Notes: generated by a model from the letters alone, not told the origin. A stretch of DNA of 37,860 bases from Pseudomonadota bacterium (GCA_009922615.1 RFVF01000046.1:1-37860); one strand, 5' to 3'. Positions 20,329 through 28,390 are shown, numbered from the stretch's first letter. Made by a program: numbers and translations.

Positions 20329-21020
20329 GCGAGTCCACCGCCAACTCCTCGTGGGCGCGCCTGACGGACGCTGCCGTCGGCTACGACGGCAAGGCCGTGC
20401 TGAAGGGCCTGACGTTCGAGCTGCCGCGCGGGCGCTTCACCGCGATGGTGGGCGACAACGGCTCGGGCAAAACGACGTTGCTCAAGACGCTTGCGGGGAT
20501 TCTGCCAGCTGTGGCTGGGCGCGTGGAACTCGTCGGTGCGAGCGACACCCCACCCGTGCTCGGCTACGTGCCTCAACGCGACAGCCTCGACTCCGTCTGG
20601 CCGCTCTCGGCGCTCGAGGTCGCGCTGATGGGGACTTACGGGCGGCTGGCGATTGGCCGGACGTTCACGGACGCGGAGCGCGCGCTCACGCGCGAGTGCC
20701 TCGCGCAAACGGGCGCGGCGGACTTGGAGCGGAAGGCCTTCTCAGTCTTGTCCGGCGGCCAGAAGCAGCGCGTGCTCATCGCCCGCGCGTTGGCGACGCA
20801 GCCGGAAGTTCTCCTGCTCGACGAGCCGACGGCGGGCATTGACCCAGAGGCGACGCAGGCCGTAATGGAACTGCTCGCCCGGCTGCACCGCGAGCGACAC
20901 CTCACCATCCTCATGGTCAACCACGACCTCCCGCTCGCCCGCAAGCACGCCACCAACGTGCTGCGTGTGGCAGATGGTCAGGTGAACTTCGAGACGACCG
21001 CCCAGCTCGGCACGCCATGA
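20325..21020 (+). CDS. znuC: Zinc/manganese ABC transporter ATP-binding protein
   Basis: This 231-residue ATPase has Walker A GDNGSGKT (43-50), a Q-loop (YVPQRDSLD), signature LSGGQKQ (142-148), Walker B LLLDEPT (163-169) and switch His200 in MVNHD. The motif set and length fit ZnuC/MntB-type ATPases that power uptake through the adjacent permease. The start overlaps the substrate-binding-protein gene by 4 bases and the stop overlaps the permease start by 4 bases (ATGA at 21017), so the three are one operon. The metal is not determined by the ATPase sequence, and the symbol follows the family rather than proven specificity. Confidence 0.92.
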   Translation: MSESTANSSWARLTDAAVGYDGKAVLKGLTFELPRGRFTAMVGDNGSGKTTLLKTLAGILPAVAGRVELVGASDTPPVLGYVPQRDSLDSVWPLSALEVALMGTYGRLAIGRTFTDAERALTRECLAQTGAADLERKAFSVLSGGQKQRVLIARALATQPEVLLLDEPTAGIDPEATQAVMELLARLHRERHLTILMVNHDLPLARKHATNVLRVADGQVNFETTAQLGTP

Positions 21021-21889
21021 ACGTTCTCGCCGAAGTCCTCTCGCCATCGTTCCTCCTGCGGGATGCGCTCCACACGAGCATCATCATTGGGCTGGCGTGC
21101 CCGGTGGTCGGCGTCTTTCTCGTGCTGCGGCGGATGGTCTTCATGGGCGTGGCGCTGCCACAGCTTTCCTCGACGGGCGTCGCGTTGGCGCTTTCCCTGC
21201 ACGCGCTCGGCCACATCCACGTGGAGCACGGAGCGTTCGATGAACACTCGCTCGCCTTCGTCGGCGCGCTGACGTTTTCCATCCTTGCGGTGACCGCGCT
21301 GGCGTTCCTCGAACAACGCCATGTCGCCTGGAATGAGGCACGCGTCGGCGCGGCCTACGTGCTGTCCGCCGCCGCCAGCTTGCTCTTGCTGGCGAAGTGC
21401 CCGACCGCCGAGCGCGGCTGGCTGAACCTCTTCAAGGGCGAAATCATCGCCATCTCGAATTCCGACCTGAAACTCACGCTCGGGTCGCTGGCGGCCGTGC
21501 TGTTCGTGCTCTGGGTTTTCCGCAAGGAAATCATCCTCGTCTCGTATGACCGCGAACTGGCGCTGACATTGCGCAAAAATGTTTTTGGCTGGAACCTGTT
21601 GCTCTACCTGCTCATCGGCCTCGCCATTTCCGTCGCAGTCATCGCTGTCGGGCCGCTGGTGACGTTTGGTTTTCTGCTGTTGCCGCCGATGGCGGTGCGG
21701 CCGTTCGCGGGGACGATGCGGCAGTTCGTCGTTGCGGCGAGCGTGCTGGGTGGCGTGACCTCGATCGTGGGCTTCGTGCTTGCGTATCACTGGGATTTGC
21801 CGGTTGGCCCGACGGATGTGGCGCTGCTGGGCCTCGTGTGCGGACTGGGCAACTGCGCGCAGTGGGTCCGGGCATTGTGTTCCCGCTGA
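21017..21889 (+). CDS. znuB: Zinc/manganese ABC transporter permease
   Basis: This 290-residue membrane protein of the ABC-3 family has about eight hydrophobic helices. SFLLRDALHTSIIIGLACPVVGVFLVLRRMVFMGVALPQLS at the N-terminus is the classical start of the family (the permease passes the coupling region through RRMVFMG...P.LS). LLPPMAVRPFAG near residue 220 and the C-terminal DLPVGPTDVALLG are also typical. It forms the transmembrane channel for the metal delivered by the ZnuA-like protein. The start overlaps the ATPase stop. lspA begins 22 bases after this stop and could be co-transcribed. Confidence 0.92.
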   Translation: MNVLAEVLSPSFLLRDALHTSIIIGLACPVVGVFLVLRRMVFMGVALPQLSSTGVALALSLHALGHIHVEHGAFDEHSLAFVGALTFSILAVTALAFLEQRHVAWNEARVGAAYVLSAAASLLLLAKCPTAERGWLNLFKGEIIAISNSDLKLTLGSLAAVLFVLWVFRKEIILVSYDRELALTLRKNVFGWNLLLYLLIGLAISVAVIAVGPLVTFGFLLLPPMAVRPFAGTMRQFVVAASVLGGVTSIVGFVLAYHWDLPVGPTDVALLGLVCGLGNCAQWVRALCSR

Positions 21890-21911
21890 CAATCAGCTAC
21901 ACACGCGGCGC

Positions 21912-22469
21912 ATGACCTTGACTCCGAACCGCCGCATGGCACTCGTCGCCATCGTGACGCTGGCGCTCGATCAGTTGAGCAAGTTCGCCGTGCTGAACTT
22001 CCTCGGCTACGCACAGGAACGGGTCGTGGTGGACGGCTTCTTCAAGTTCGTGCATTGGGGTAACACCGGCGCGGCGTGGAGCATGTTTCACAACAACAAC
22101 GAACTGCTCACCATCGTCGCGATGGTCGCGCTGCTCGCGCTCTTCCTCACGCGGCACCACTTCGGCCTGGAACTGCGGCTTGGCCAGTGGGCGCTGGGCC
22201 TGATGTTTGGTGGCATCGTCGGTAACATCATCGACCGCATCGTTCACAAGCACGTCGTGGACTTCATCTACTTCCATGTGCAGACGCGCAGTGGCAACGA
22301 GGCGGGCTTCCCGGCCTTCAACGTGGCTGACAGCGGCATTTGCATCGGCGTGGGCCTGATGTTCCTGCTCTCATGGCAAATGGAGGAGAAAAAGCCCGGC
22401 GAGCCAGCCGCTGGGCCGGCGGAAACTGTCGCCAAGGAATCCACCGCTCCGTCGTCGAACGAGGCGTGA
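21912..22469 (+). CDS. lspA: Lipoprotein signal peptidase (signal peptidase II)
   Basis: This 185-residue polytopic inner-membrane aspartyl protease removes signal peptides from diacylglyceryl-modified prolipoproteins. Four membrane helices are visible. Conserved boxes are DQLSKFAV (20-27), NTGAAWSMF (51-59), GGIVGNIIDRI (100-110), VVDFIYFH with catalytic Asp117 and FNVADSGICIG with catalytic Asp140. The tail after residue 160 (EEKKPGEPAAGPAETV...) is a charged cytoplasmic extension. The start is the ATG at 21912; the frame is open further upstream, but only inside the permease gene. Its place behind a metal-transport operon is probably incidental. Confidence 0.95.
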   Translation: MTLTPNRRMALVAIVTLALDQLSKFAVLNFLGYAQERVVVDGFFKFVHWGNTGAAWSMFHNNNELLTIVAMVALLALFLTRHHFGLELRLGQWALGLMFGGIVGNIIDRIVHKHVVDFIYFHVQTRSGNEAGFPAFNVADSGICIGVGLMFLLSWQMEEKKPGEPAAGPAETVAKESTAPSSNEA

Positions 22470-22474
22470 AACCC

Positions 22475-23599
22475 ATGCACTCGCTCCACCGCACTAATTA
22501 CTACTTGCTAATCACTTTCTTCGCCTTGGTCGGCGCGGTTGCGATGCCGGCTGCTGACTCAGCTACGCAGCTCATTTCTCCCCACTTCACCCCGCCGCCG
22601 GAATTCGCCGGACAGCTCGGCAACTACCGTTCGCCGCTGCTCTTCAACGACGGCTCGCGCGTGAAGTCCGCCGCCGACTGGCCGCGTCGCCGTGCGGAGA
22701 TCCTCGCGCAATGGCATGGCCTGATGGGTGCATGGCCACCCGTGCTGGAGCAGCCGAAACTTGAATTCCTCGCGCAGAGCCACCGCGACAACTTCACCCA
22801 GCACCTCGTCCGTGTCGAACTTGCACCCGGCGTTTCCGGTGAAGCTTGGCTGCTGATTCCGGATGGCAGAGGGCCTTTCCCCGCCGTGCTGGTGCCGTTC
22901 TACGAGCCGGAGACGAGCATTGGCTTGGGCAAGAGTCCGCAGCGCGACTTCGCCGCCCAGCTCACTCGGAAGGGTTTCGTCACCCTCAGCATCGGCTCAC
23001 CCGGCGGCGACGCGCGCACGCCTGATCCGGGGCGGGAGGTCTGGCAGCCGCTCTCCTACCTCGGCTACATCGGCGCAAATTGCTGGCACACGCTGGCGAA
23101 CTTGCCGCAAGTGAACGCCAAGCGCATCGGCGTCGCCGGCCACAGCTACGGGGGCAAGTGGGCGATGTTCGCGTCGTGCTTCTACGACATGTTCGCCGCC
23201 GCCGCGTGGAGCGACCCCGGCATCGTCTTCGACGAGCCACGCGGCAACGTGAACTATTGGGAGCCGTGGTATCTCGGCCGCGATCCGAAGCTCACGCGCA
23301 AGCCCGGCCTCATCCGCCCCGATAGCCCGCGCACCGGCGCTTACAAGACGATGATTGAGACAGGCCGCGACCTCCACGAAGTCCACGCGCTGATGGCCCC
23401 GCGCCCGTTCTTGGTCAGCGGCGGTAGCGAAGACCCACCGAGCCGGTGGATTCCGCTGAACCACACCATCACCGTGAACGACTTGCTCGGTCTGAAGAAC
23501 CGCGTGGCGATGACCAACCGCAAGGATCATTCACCGAACGAGGAGTCCAACGCGCAGCTCGTCGCGTTTTTCGAGCACTTCTTGAAACCCGGGAATTGA
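22475..23599 (+). CDS. Secreted alpha/beta hydrolase (esterase/peptidase-like)
   Basis: This 374-residue protein starts 5 bases after lspA. The N-terminus (MHSLHRTNYYLLITFFALVGAVAMPAADS) is a signal peptide, and its core is encoded by a short repeat (22493-22518). The alpha/beta-hydrolase body has nucleophile Ser224 in GVAGHSYGGKWA. Candidate acid Asp320 lies in SGGSEDPPSRW and candidate base His352 in RKDHSPNEESNAQL. The triad order and the WSDPGIVFDEPRGNVNYWEPWY stretch recall dienelactone-hydrolase/acetyl-xylan-esterase-like proteins common in PVC bacteria. The substrate is unknown; a sugar ester or other carbohydrate-linked substrate is plausible. The gene is followed by a palindromic element in the convergent gap. 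Confidence 0.85.
   Translation: MHSLHRTNYYLLITFFALVGAVAMPAADSATQLISPHFTPPPEFAGQLGNYRSPLLFNDGSRVKSAADWPRRRAEILAQWHGLMGAWPPVLEQPKLEFLAQSHRDNFTQHLVRVELAPGVSGEAWLLIPDGRGPFPAVLVPFYEPETSIGLGKSPQRDFAAQLTRKGFVTLSIGSPGGDARTPDPGREVWQPLSYLGYIGANCWHTLANLPQVNAKRIGVAGHSYGGKWAMFASCFYDMFAAAAWSDPGIVFDEPRGNVNYWEPWYLGRDPKLTRKPGLIRPDSPRTGAYKTMIETGRDLHEVHALMAPRPFLVSGGSEDPPSRWIPLNHTITVNDLLGLKNRVAMTNRKDHSPNEESNAQLVAFFEHFLKPGN
22493..22518. repeat. TAATTAC-family repeat within hydrolase signal-peptide codons
   Basis: The AT-rich block ACTAATTACTACTTGCTAAT followed by CACTTT stands out in GC-rich surroundings. Its complement (starting AAAGTGATTAG, ending AGTAATTAGT) matches the arms of the elements at 26463-26552 and 30898-30981. 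It is translated as TNYYLLITFF and supplies most of the hydrophobic signal core. Confidence 0.6.
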
Positions 23600-23600
23600 C

Positions 23601-23709
23601 GGAGCGCGGCTCTCCGAGCCGCAGCAGGCAGCATTCTCTAAGGGTGCTGGAAGTTAAGCCGGCGCAACCTCGGATTCCGTTGCCACTGCGGGTCGGAGAC
23701 CCGCGCTCC
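23601..23709. repeat. Paired-hairpin inverted repeat (REP/MITE-like) between convergent genes
   Basis: The left arm 23601-23624 begins GGAGCGCGG and contains hairpin GCGGCTC-TCC-GAGCCGC (23606-23622). The right arm 23686-23709 contains GCGGGTC-GGA-GACCCGC (23688-23704) and ends CCGCGCTCC. The two 24-base arms are inverted copies of each other, differing at only two positions that pair within each hairpin (C-G in one arm, G-C in the other). The element fills almost the whole gap between the stop codons of the hydrolase and the haem-binding protein. It may serve as a bidirectional transcript end. Confidence 0.75.
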
Positions 23710-23711
23710 GC

Positions 23712-24899
23712 TCACGGCAGTTTCACTTGCTCCTTGCCACGCAGGTAGGCGATGAGGTTCCTCACTTCCTCCTCCGGCAGCGCTTGCAGCAAGCCCTCCG
23801 GCATCATCGACAGCTCGCTTTGCCTAAGCTTCGCAATGTCGCTGCGTGCGATGGTGAGCGACTCATTGGGCGTGACGATGGTGACGGTGGTGGCGTCCTG
23901 CCGCGCCATCACGCCGGAGATGCTGCGGTCGTCCTTCGTGTCGAGGTTCCACGTGCGGTAGTCGTTGGGAATCTCCGCGTTCGGGTCGAGGATGTTGTGC
24001 AGCAAGTAGTCGAGATCCGCGCGGTTGGAGCCGGTGATGTCGGGGCCGACCTTGCCGCCGACGCCGTAGAGCGTGTGGCATTGGCCGCAAGTTTTTGCAA
24101 ACACGGCGCGGCCCTTCGCCAGGTCCGGCTTCGGCGCATTCGCGGCGGTGAGCAGCGCCTTGTAACGCTCCGTCTGCTTCTGAATGTCTGCAGAGCTGGC
24201 GCGCGCAGTGCCCCAGTGCTGGTCCAGCGCGGCGTTCAAGTCGGGCTGCTCGTAGTTGCGGATTTGGCGCACGAGGTCGGCGGGCAAATCCTTGGCTGCG
24301 AGCTGGCCGGCTGCGAGCGCGGCCACCAGCGGGCGCGCGAAGGCGAGGCGCGCGGCCAGCGTGCCGAGCGCATCGCGCCGCTCCGCCGGAGTGAGCGAGG
24401 GGAGCAGCGCGAGAATGGCCGCCGGCGTCTTCGCATCGTCATATGTGGCCAGCCCGCGCAGGGCCGCGCCGCGCAGGGCCGGGTCCGTCAGCAACTGCCG
24501 CAGTGATTCGGCAAGGTTTGCGTCTTTTGCCGCGACCAGCGCCTCGAGCGCAGCGAGCCGCTGGGCGGTCGGGGCCTTCGCGTCGAGCATCTGCTTGCGC
24601 ATGTCCGCCAGTGCACTGGCGCTGCCGAAGACGAGCGAGAGCTGCTGCACAAGTTCCTTCACCTGCGTATTGCTGCCTGTGCCGAGCTTCATCGCGACGG
24701 CGTCCCAGCCCGCCGGTGCTTTCACGCCGCGTCGGCCTTTGAGGCCGTCGGCCAGGCCCTTGAGAATGTCGAGCTGCGCCTGCGGATCGTCGGTGGCTCC
24801 GAGCACTTGCACGAGGATGGGCAACGCCTCGTCGGATTGCGCGCACAGCGAGGCGAGCGGCAGCGTGACGGCGAGCAACAGCAGACAAAGGCGTTTCAC
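23712..24899 (-). CDS. Secreted c-type haem-binding protein with alpha-helical (HEAT-like) N-terminal region
   Basis: This 395-residue protein starts at GTG 24899. The signal peptide MKRLCLLLLAVTLPLASLCAQ is followed by an alanine/leucine-rich helical region (about 22-255) with repeated turns like LRQLLTDPALRGAALRGLATYDD, suggestive of HEAT-type repeats. A monohaem cytochrome c domain (262-395) follows, with CGQCH at Cys271-Cys274-His275, the PVC-type signature GGKVGPDITGSNRADLDYLLHNILDPNAEIPNDYRTW, and candidate axial Met in SELSMMPEGLLQAL. It corresponds to the Pirellula/Verrucomicrobium putative haem-binding domain (TIGR02603 type), which usually sits at the end of much longer proteins with a beta-propeller; no propeller is present here. 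It lies 51 bases downstream of rhaB on the same strand. It is likely periplasmic, with unknown electron partners. Confidence 0.85.
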   Translation of the reverse strand: MKRLCLLLLAVTLPLASLCAQSDEALPILVQVLGATDDPQAQLDILKGLADGLKGRRGVKAPAGWDAVAMKLGTGSNTQVKELVQQLSLVFGSASALADMRKQMLDAKAPTAQRLAALEALVAAKDANLAESLRQLLTDPALRGAALRGLATYDDAKTPAAILALLPSLTPAERRDALGTLAARLAFARPLVAALAAGQLAAKDLPADLVRQIRNYEQPDLNAALDQHWGTARASSADIQKQTERYKALLTAANAPKPDLAKGRAVFAKTCGQCHTLYGVGGKVGPDITGSNRADLDYLLHNILDPNAEIPNDYRTWNLDTKDDRSISGVMARQDATTVTIVTPNESLTIARSDIAKLRQSELSMMPEGLLQALPEEEVRNLIAYLRGKEQVKLP

Positions 24900-24950
24900 G
24901 CGGGGACTTTGGGAAAGCTGGGGCCGGTCGGCAAGCGGGTTTCCACCGCG

Positions 24951-26411
24951 CTATCGCAGCCGCACGAAGCGCTCCCACGCGGCGTCCCACACAGCCGGGT
25001 CGCGTGGCGCGTGGCGTGCGGTGGTAAAGGATTTTCCGACAACCGCCCGGCCAGCTGCGAGTGACGGAAGGTGTCCGAGCGCGATGGCTTGCACGACGAT
25101 GTTGCCGATGGCCGTGGCCTCCGTCGGCCCCGTGACCACCGGCACGGCGCAGGCGTCCGCCGCGAATTGGTTGAGCAGTTCATTCTTGCTGCCGCCACCG
25201 ACGGTGTGCAGTTGGTCCACGTGCGTTCCCGCCAAAGCTTCCGCCTGCCGCAGGGTGCGGCGATATTCCAGCGCAAGACTCTCCAACACGCAGCGGATGA
25301 ACTGCCCCGGCGTCTCGGGCGCGGGCTGGCCGGATTCGCGGCACGCGGCGGCGATACGCGAGGGCATGGCGTCCGGCGCGAGGAAGCGCGGGTCGGTGGG
25401 GTTGATGAGCGAGCGGAACGGCTCGGCCTCGGCGGCGAGTTGGGTGAGGGTGGCGTAGTCGAATTCGCGGCCCGCGTGTGCCCACGCGCGCCGACATTCC
25501 TGCACGAGCCAGAGACCGACGATGTTCTTGAGCAGCCGCACGGAATTGCCGAAGCCGATTTCGTTGGTGAAGTTCAGTTCGCGACAGCGGTCCGTGAGAA
25601 TGGGTTCCGCCAGTTCCAAGCCAAGCAAGGACCAGGTGCCCGAGCTGAGGTAGGCCCAAGTCCCGCCGCTGGCGGGCACGCCGACCACGGCGGCTCCGGT
25701 GTCGTGCGTGCAGGTGGCGATGACTTCCACATCCGCGCACAAACCCGTTTCGCTAGCGACATACGGTCGCAATTTTCCCAGTCGCGTGCCCGGCGGGACG
25801 AGCGGCGGGAACTGCGCTGCCTTCAGCCCGAGCGCAGCCAGCAGCGGCGCGGACCACGTGCGCGTGCGGGGGTTGTAGAGCTGCGTCGTGCTGGCCATTG
25901 AGATTTCGGCGCGCGCCACGCCGCTGAGGAAGTAGTTGAACAGGTCGCCGATGGGGATGATTTGTGCCGCGTGCGCGAGGCGTTCCGGTGATTCGGCAGC
26001 GAGGTGGTAAAGGTGGTTGATGGGCAGGAACTGAATGCCCGTCTCGGCGAAGACTTGCTCCCACGGCACTTTGGCGAAGAGCGTCTTCACCCCGCGCTCG
26101 GTGCGCGGGTCGCGATAGTGGAAGACCGGAGAAATCACGTCGCCCCGCGCGTCGAGCAGCACGCAGTCAAGGCCCCAGGAATCCACGCTCACGCTGGCGA
26201 TGCCGACGTTGCGGTGCGCGATTTGGTGCAACCCCTGTTGGATTCCCGCCCACAACGCGGGCACGTCCCAATGCCACGAAGCTCCGTCGCGCAGCGGCGT
26301 ATTGGCGAAGCGGTGGATTTCCTCAAGCGCAAGCCGCCCGTCGTTCAACGAGCCGAGCATCACGCGTCCGCTTTCCGCGCCGAGGTCGATGCCGAGGTAG
26401 TGCGTCGTCAT
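24951..26411 (-). CDS. rhaB: Rhamnulokinase (FGGY carbohydrate kinase)
   Basis: This 486-residue protein starts at ATG 26411. FGGY kinases have two actin-like domains; the N-terminal GIDLGAESGRVMLG is the first phosphate-binding loop. SVDSWGLDCVLLD, NHLYHLAAESPERL and CTHDTGAAVVGVPA are typical of RhaB, with catalytic base Asp237. GGGSKNELLNQFAADACAVPVVTGPTEATAIGNI is the second ATP-binding region. The reaction phosphorylates L-rhamnulose to L-rhamnulose-1-phosphate in rhamnose breakdown. The usual partners (isomerase, aldolase, transporter) are not in this window. L-fuculose could be an alternative substrate, but overall similarity favours rhamnulose. Confidence 0.92.
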   Translation of the reverse strand: MTTHYLGIDLGAESGRVMLGSLNDGRLALEEIHRFANTPLRDGASWHWDVPALWAGIQQGLHQIAHRNVGIASVSVDSWGLDCVLLDARGDVISPVFHYRDPRTERGVKTLFAKVPWEQVFAETGIQFLPINHLYHLAAESPERLAHAAQIIPIGDLFNYFLSGVARAEISMASTTQLYNPRTRTWSAPLLAALGLKAAQFPPLVPPGTRLGKLRPYVASETGLCADVEVIATCTHDTGAAVVGVPASGGTWAYLSSGTWSLLGLELAEPILTDRCRELNFTNEIGFGNSVRLLKNIVGLWLVQECRRAWAHAGREFDYATLTQLAAEAEPFRSLINPTDPRFLAPDAMPSRIAAACRESGQPAPETPGQFIRCVLESLALEYRRTLRQAEALAGTHVDQLHTVGGGSKNELLNQFAADACAVPVVTGPTEATAIGNIVVQAIALGHLPSLAAGRAVVGKSFTTARHAPRDPAVWDAAWERFVRLR

Positions 26412-26462
26412 GTGTCGCGGCGAGTCTCGGCAGGCGGCGGGATTTGGTGCAACGGGGAAGTG

Positions 26463-26552
26463 AGAGGAAAAGTAATTCGTCGTAAGTGATTAGTTCGCGC
26501 GACCGCGTGGCTGCTTTTCGACTGATGGCTAAGCACTGATTACTGCTTCTCC
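26463..26552. repeat. TAATTAC-family inverted repeat between rhaB and the UbiA gene
   Basis: The left arm 26463-26494 contains AGTAATTCGTCGTAAGTGAT followed by TAGT. The right arm 26521-26552 contains ACTGATGGCTAAGCACTGAT followed by TACT. They are imperfect inverted copies (about 16 of 24 central positions match) around a 26-base GC-rich centre, flanked by GAGAGG-AAA and GCTTCTC. It is the same family as 22493-22518 and 30898-30981. The rest of the 26412-26622 gap shows nothing I can name. Confidence 0.6.
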
Positions 26553-26622
26553 CGCAGCGCCCGCGCCCGATCGGCGTTTTCAGTCTCGCCCCGTCGTCCC
26601 GTGTCAGCCATCGTCCCACTCC

Positions 26623-27474
26623 ATGGCTTCACTGCGGACCTTTTTGGTGCTGGGCCGCGTCTCGAACGTGCCCACTGTTTGGACCAACTGTCTCGCCGGC
26701 TGGCTGCTTGCCGGCGGCGGTGAGTGGAGCCGTTTTGCGTGGCTGTGTGCGGGGGCGACGCTGGTTTACATCGGTGGGATGTTTTTGAACGACGCATTCG
26801 ATGCAGAGTTCGACACGCAATACCGACGCGAGCGGCCCATCCCGAGCGGCGCCATATCCCGGGAGGCCGTGTGGCGATGGAGTGTGGTGTTGCTTGCGGG
26901 TGGCACGGGAATGCTCGGTTGGCTGGGCCGTGAGCCGGCCATTCTCGCAGTGCAACTGCTCGTGTGCGTCGTGCTCTACGACGCGTTTCACAAGTCGCTC
27001 GACTGGTCGCCGGTGCTGATGGCGTCGTGCCGCTTCTTTCTGCTGCTCACCGCGGCTTCCGCTGGAGTGCGGGGCGTGGACGGGCTGGCTATTTGGACGG
27101 CCGTGGTGCTGGGTTGCTACATCATCGGTCTAAGCTATATCGCGCGCCGCGAGGCCGCGCCGGGGTTGCTGCGCTACTGGCCACTGGTGCTGCTGGCCGC
27201 GCCGCTGGTGCTCGCGTTTATCATCAACGATGGCTACTTCCGCGAGCGGGCGCTGCTCATCGGGGCGATCCTTGGGCTGTGGGCTGTGAAATGTTTGCGC
27301 CTCACGCTCTGGCAATCGCCGCCCGCGATTGGCCGGACGGTCTCCGGCCTGCTAGCAGGCATCTGCCTCGTGGATTTGCTTGCGGTGGCGAACCAGCCGC
27401 CGGATATCAGCGCGAGCTTCCTCGGCTGCTTCGCGCTCGCGCTGATCTTTCAACGATTCGTGCCGGCGACATAA
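26623..27474 (+). CDS. UbiA-family prenyltransferase, substrate unknown
   Basis: This 283-residue integral membrane protein has seven to nine hydrophobic helices. The first aspartate-rich motif, NDAFDAEFD (Asn56-Asp64), is in the usual position for binding Mg-prenyl diphosphate. It is followed by the family-typical ERPIPSG (about 70-76). The second motif region is YDAFHKSLDW (about 119-128). UbiA proteins transfer isoprenoid chains to aromatic or other acceptors in quinone, haem, chlorophyll or lipid synthesis. It is clearly distinct from the haem O synthase at 36812-37744. No quinone-pathway neighbours are present, so the acceptor cannot be assigned; menaquinone-type or EboC-like proteins are possible relatives. 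Confidence 0.85.
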   Translation: MASLRTFLVLGRVSNVPTVWTNCLAGWLLAGGGEWSRFAWLCAGATLVYIGGMFLNDAFDAEFDTQYRRERPIPSGAISREAVWRWSVVLLAGGTGMLGWLGREPAILAVQLLVCVVLYDAFHKSLDWSPVLMASCRFFLLLTAASAGVRGVDGLAIWTAVVLGCYIIGLSYIARREAAPGLLRYWPLVLLAAPLVLAFIINDGYFRERALLIGAILGLWAVKCLRLTLWQSPPAIGRTVSGLLAGICLVDLLAVANQPPDISASFLGCFALALIFQRFVPAT

Positions 27475-27575
27475 GGATCGCCGACGTCCACGCATAGCAG
27501 ATCGGATGGGAAATCCAGCGACTACCCTGCGAATTCCACCTCACGATTGGTGGCTCTTAAAGGCTTGCCAAGGTA

Positions 27576-28226
27576 ATGGCGGCCGATACTCATTCGCTTA
27601 TGAGATACTTGTTAGTGGCCCTTGGTTTCATCGTGGCGGCTTCGCTGTTTCCAGCAATAGCGGCCGACCGAGTCAAAGCCGCTGAACGAGCCGTTGCGGC
27701 GGAGCGCGCCAAAGCGGCCGAACGGGAAAGGGCGGAAGCGATGAAGATCACCGAGTTGCACAAGCAGGCAGAAAACGGTTCCGCTGCGGCGCAAAACAGC
27801 CTTGGGATCCTGTATTCCAAAGGCAAGGATGCGAGTGGTCGCGGTTTGGCCAAAGACGATGTTGCCGCGGCCAAATGGCTTCGGAAGGCCGCGGACCAAG
27901 GCCACGCCGAAGCGCAAAGCAACCTCGGCGTCATGTATGCCTACGGTCAAGGCGTGCCGAAGGACGAGATGGAAGCCGCCAAGTGGTATCGCAAGTCGGC
28001 CGAACAAGGAAACGCTTTGGGACAATCAAACCTGGGGCGTGCCTATTTCACCGGCCAAGGCGTGGCCAAGGATGAGCTCGAAGCCTACAAGTGGTGGCTG
28101 CTGGCGAAGGCGCAAGGGAATGAAGACGCCAAGAAGCATTGCGGCATCCTTGAACCCAAGTTGAGCGCGTTGGATCGCGAAGAAGGACAACGCCGCGCTC
28201 GCGAGTTCAAACCGGTTAAGAGTTAA
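27576..28226 (+). CDS. Secreted Sel1-repeat (TPR-like) protein
   Basis: This protein has 216 residues from ATG 27576; ATG 27600 (208 residues) gives a tidier signal peptide (MRYLLVALGFIVAASLFPAIAA) and is equally possible. A charged helix with RVKAAERAVAAERAKAAERERAEA heptad-like character follows. Then come three Sel1 repeats: AQNSLGILYSKGKD...AAKWLRKAADQGHAEA, QSNLGVMYAYGQGVPKDEMEAAKWYRKSAEQGNALG and QSNLGRAYFTGQGVAKDELEAYKWWLLAKAQG. These form an alpha-solenoid scaffold for protein contacts, probably in the periplasm. The base composition is less GC-rich than its neighbours, which may indicate a different history. No functional partner is evident. Confidence 0.85.
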   Translation: MAADTHSLMRYLLVALGFIVAASLFPAIAADRVKAAERAVAAERAKAAERERAEAMKITELHKQAENGSAAAQNSLGILYSKGKDASGRGLAKDDVAAAKWLRKAADQGHAEAQSNLGVMYAYGQGVPKDEMEAAKWYRKSAEQGNALGQSNLGRAYFTGQGVAKDELEAYKWWLLAKAQGNEDAKKHCGILEPKLSALDREEGQRRAREFKPVKS

Positions 28227-28390
28227 CCGCTCAACTGTTCCTCCATTCGCCTGGCCTTCAACCACCGGCCGGCCAAGTGGCATCCCTCGGCCGGTCCGCC
28301 TGTGATCGACTGTGTGATTATGGACCGTTGGTTCGTGCGAAACTACTGCGGGGCTTGCCGCCATCAGCTCAAAGTTCCTATCCTCATGCC

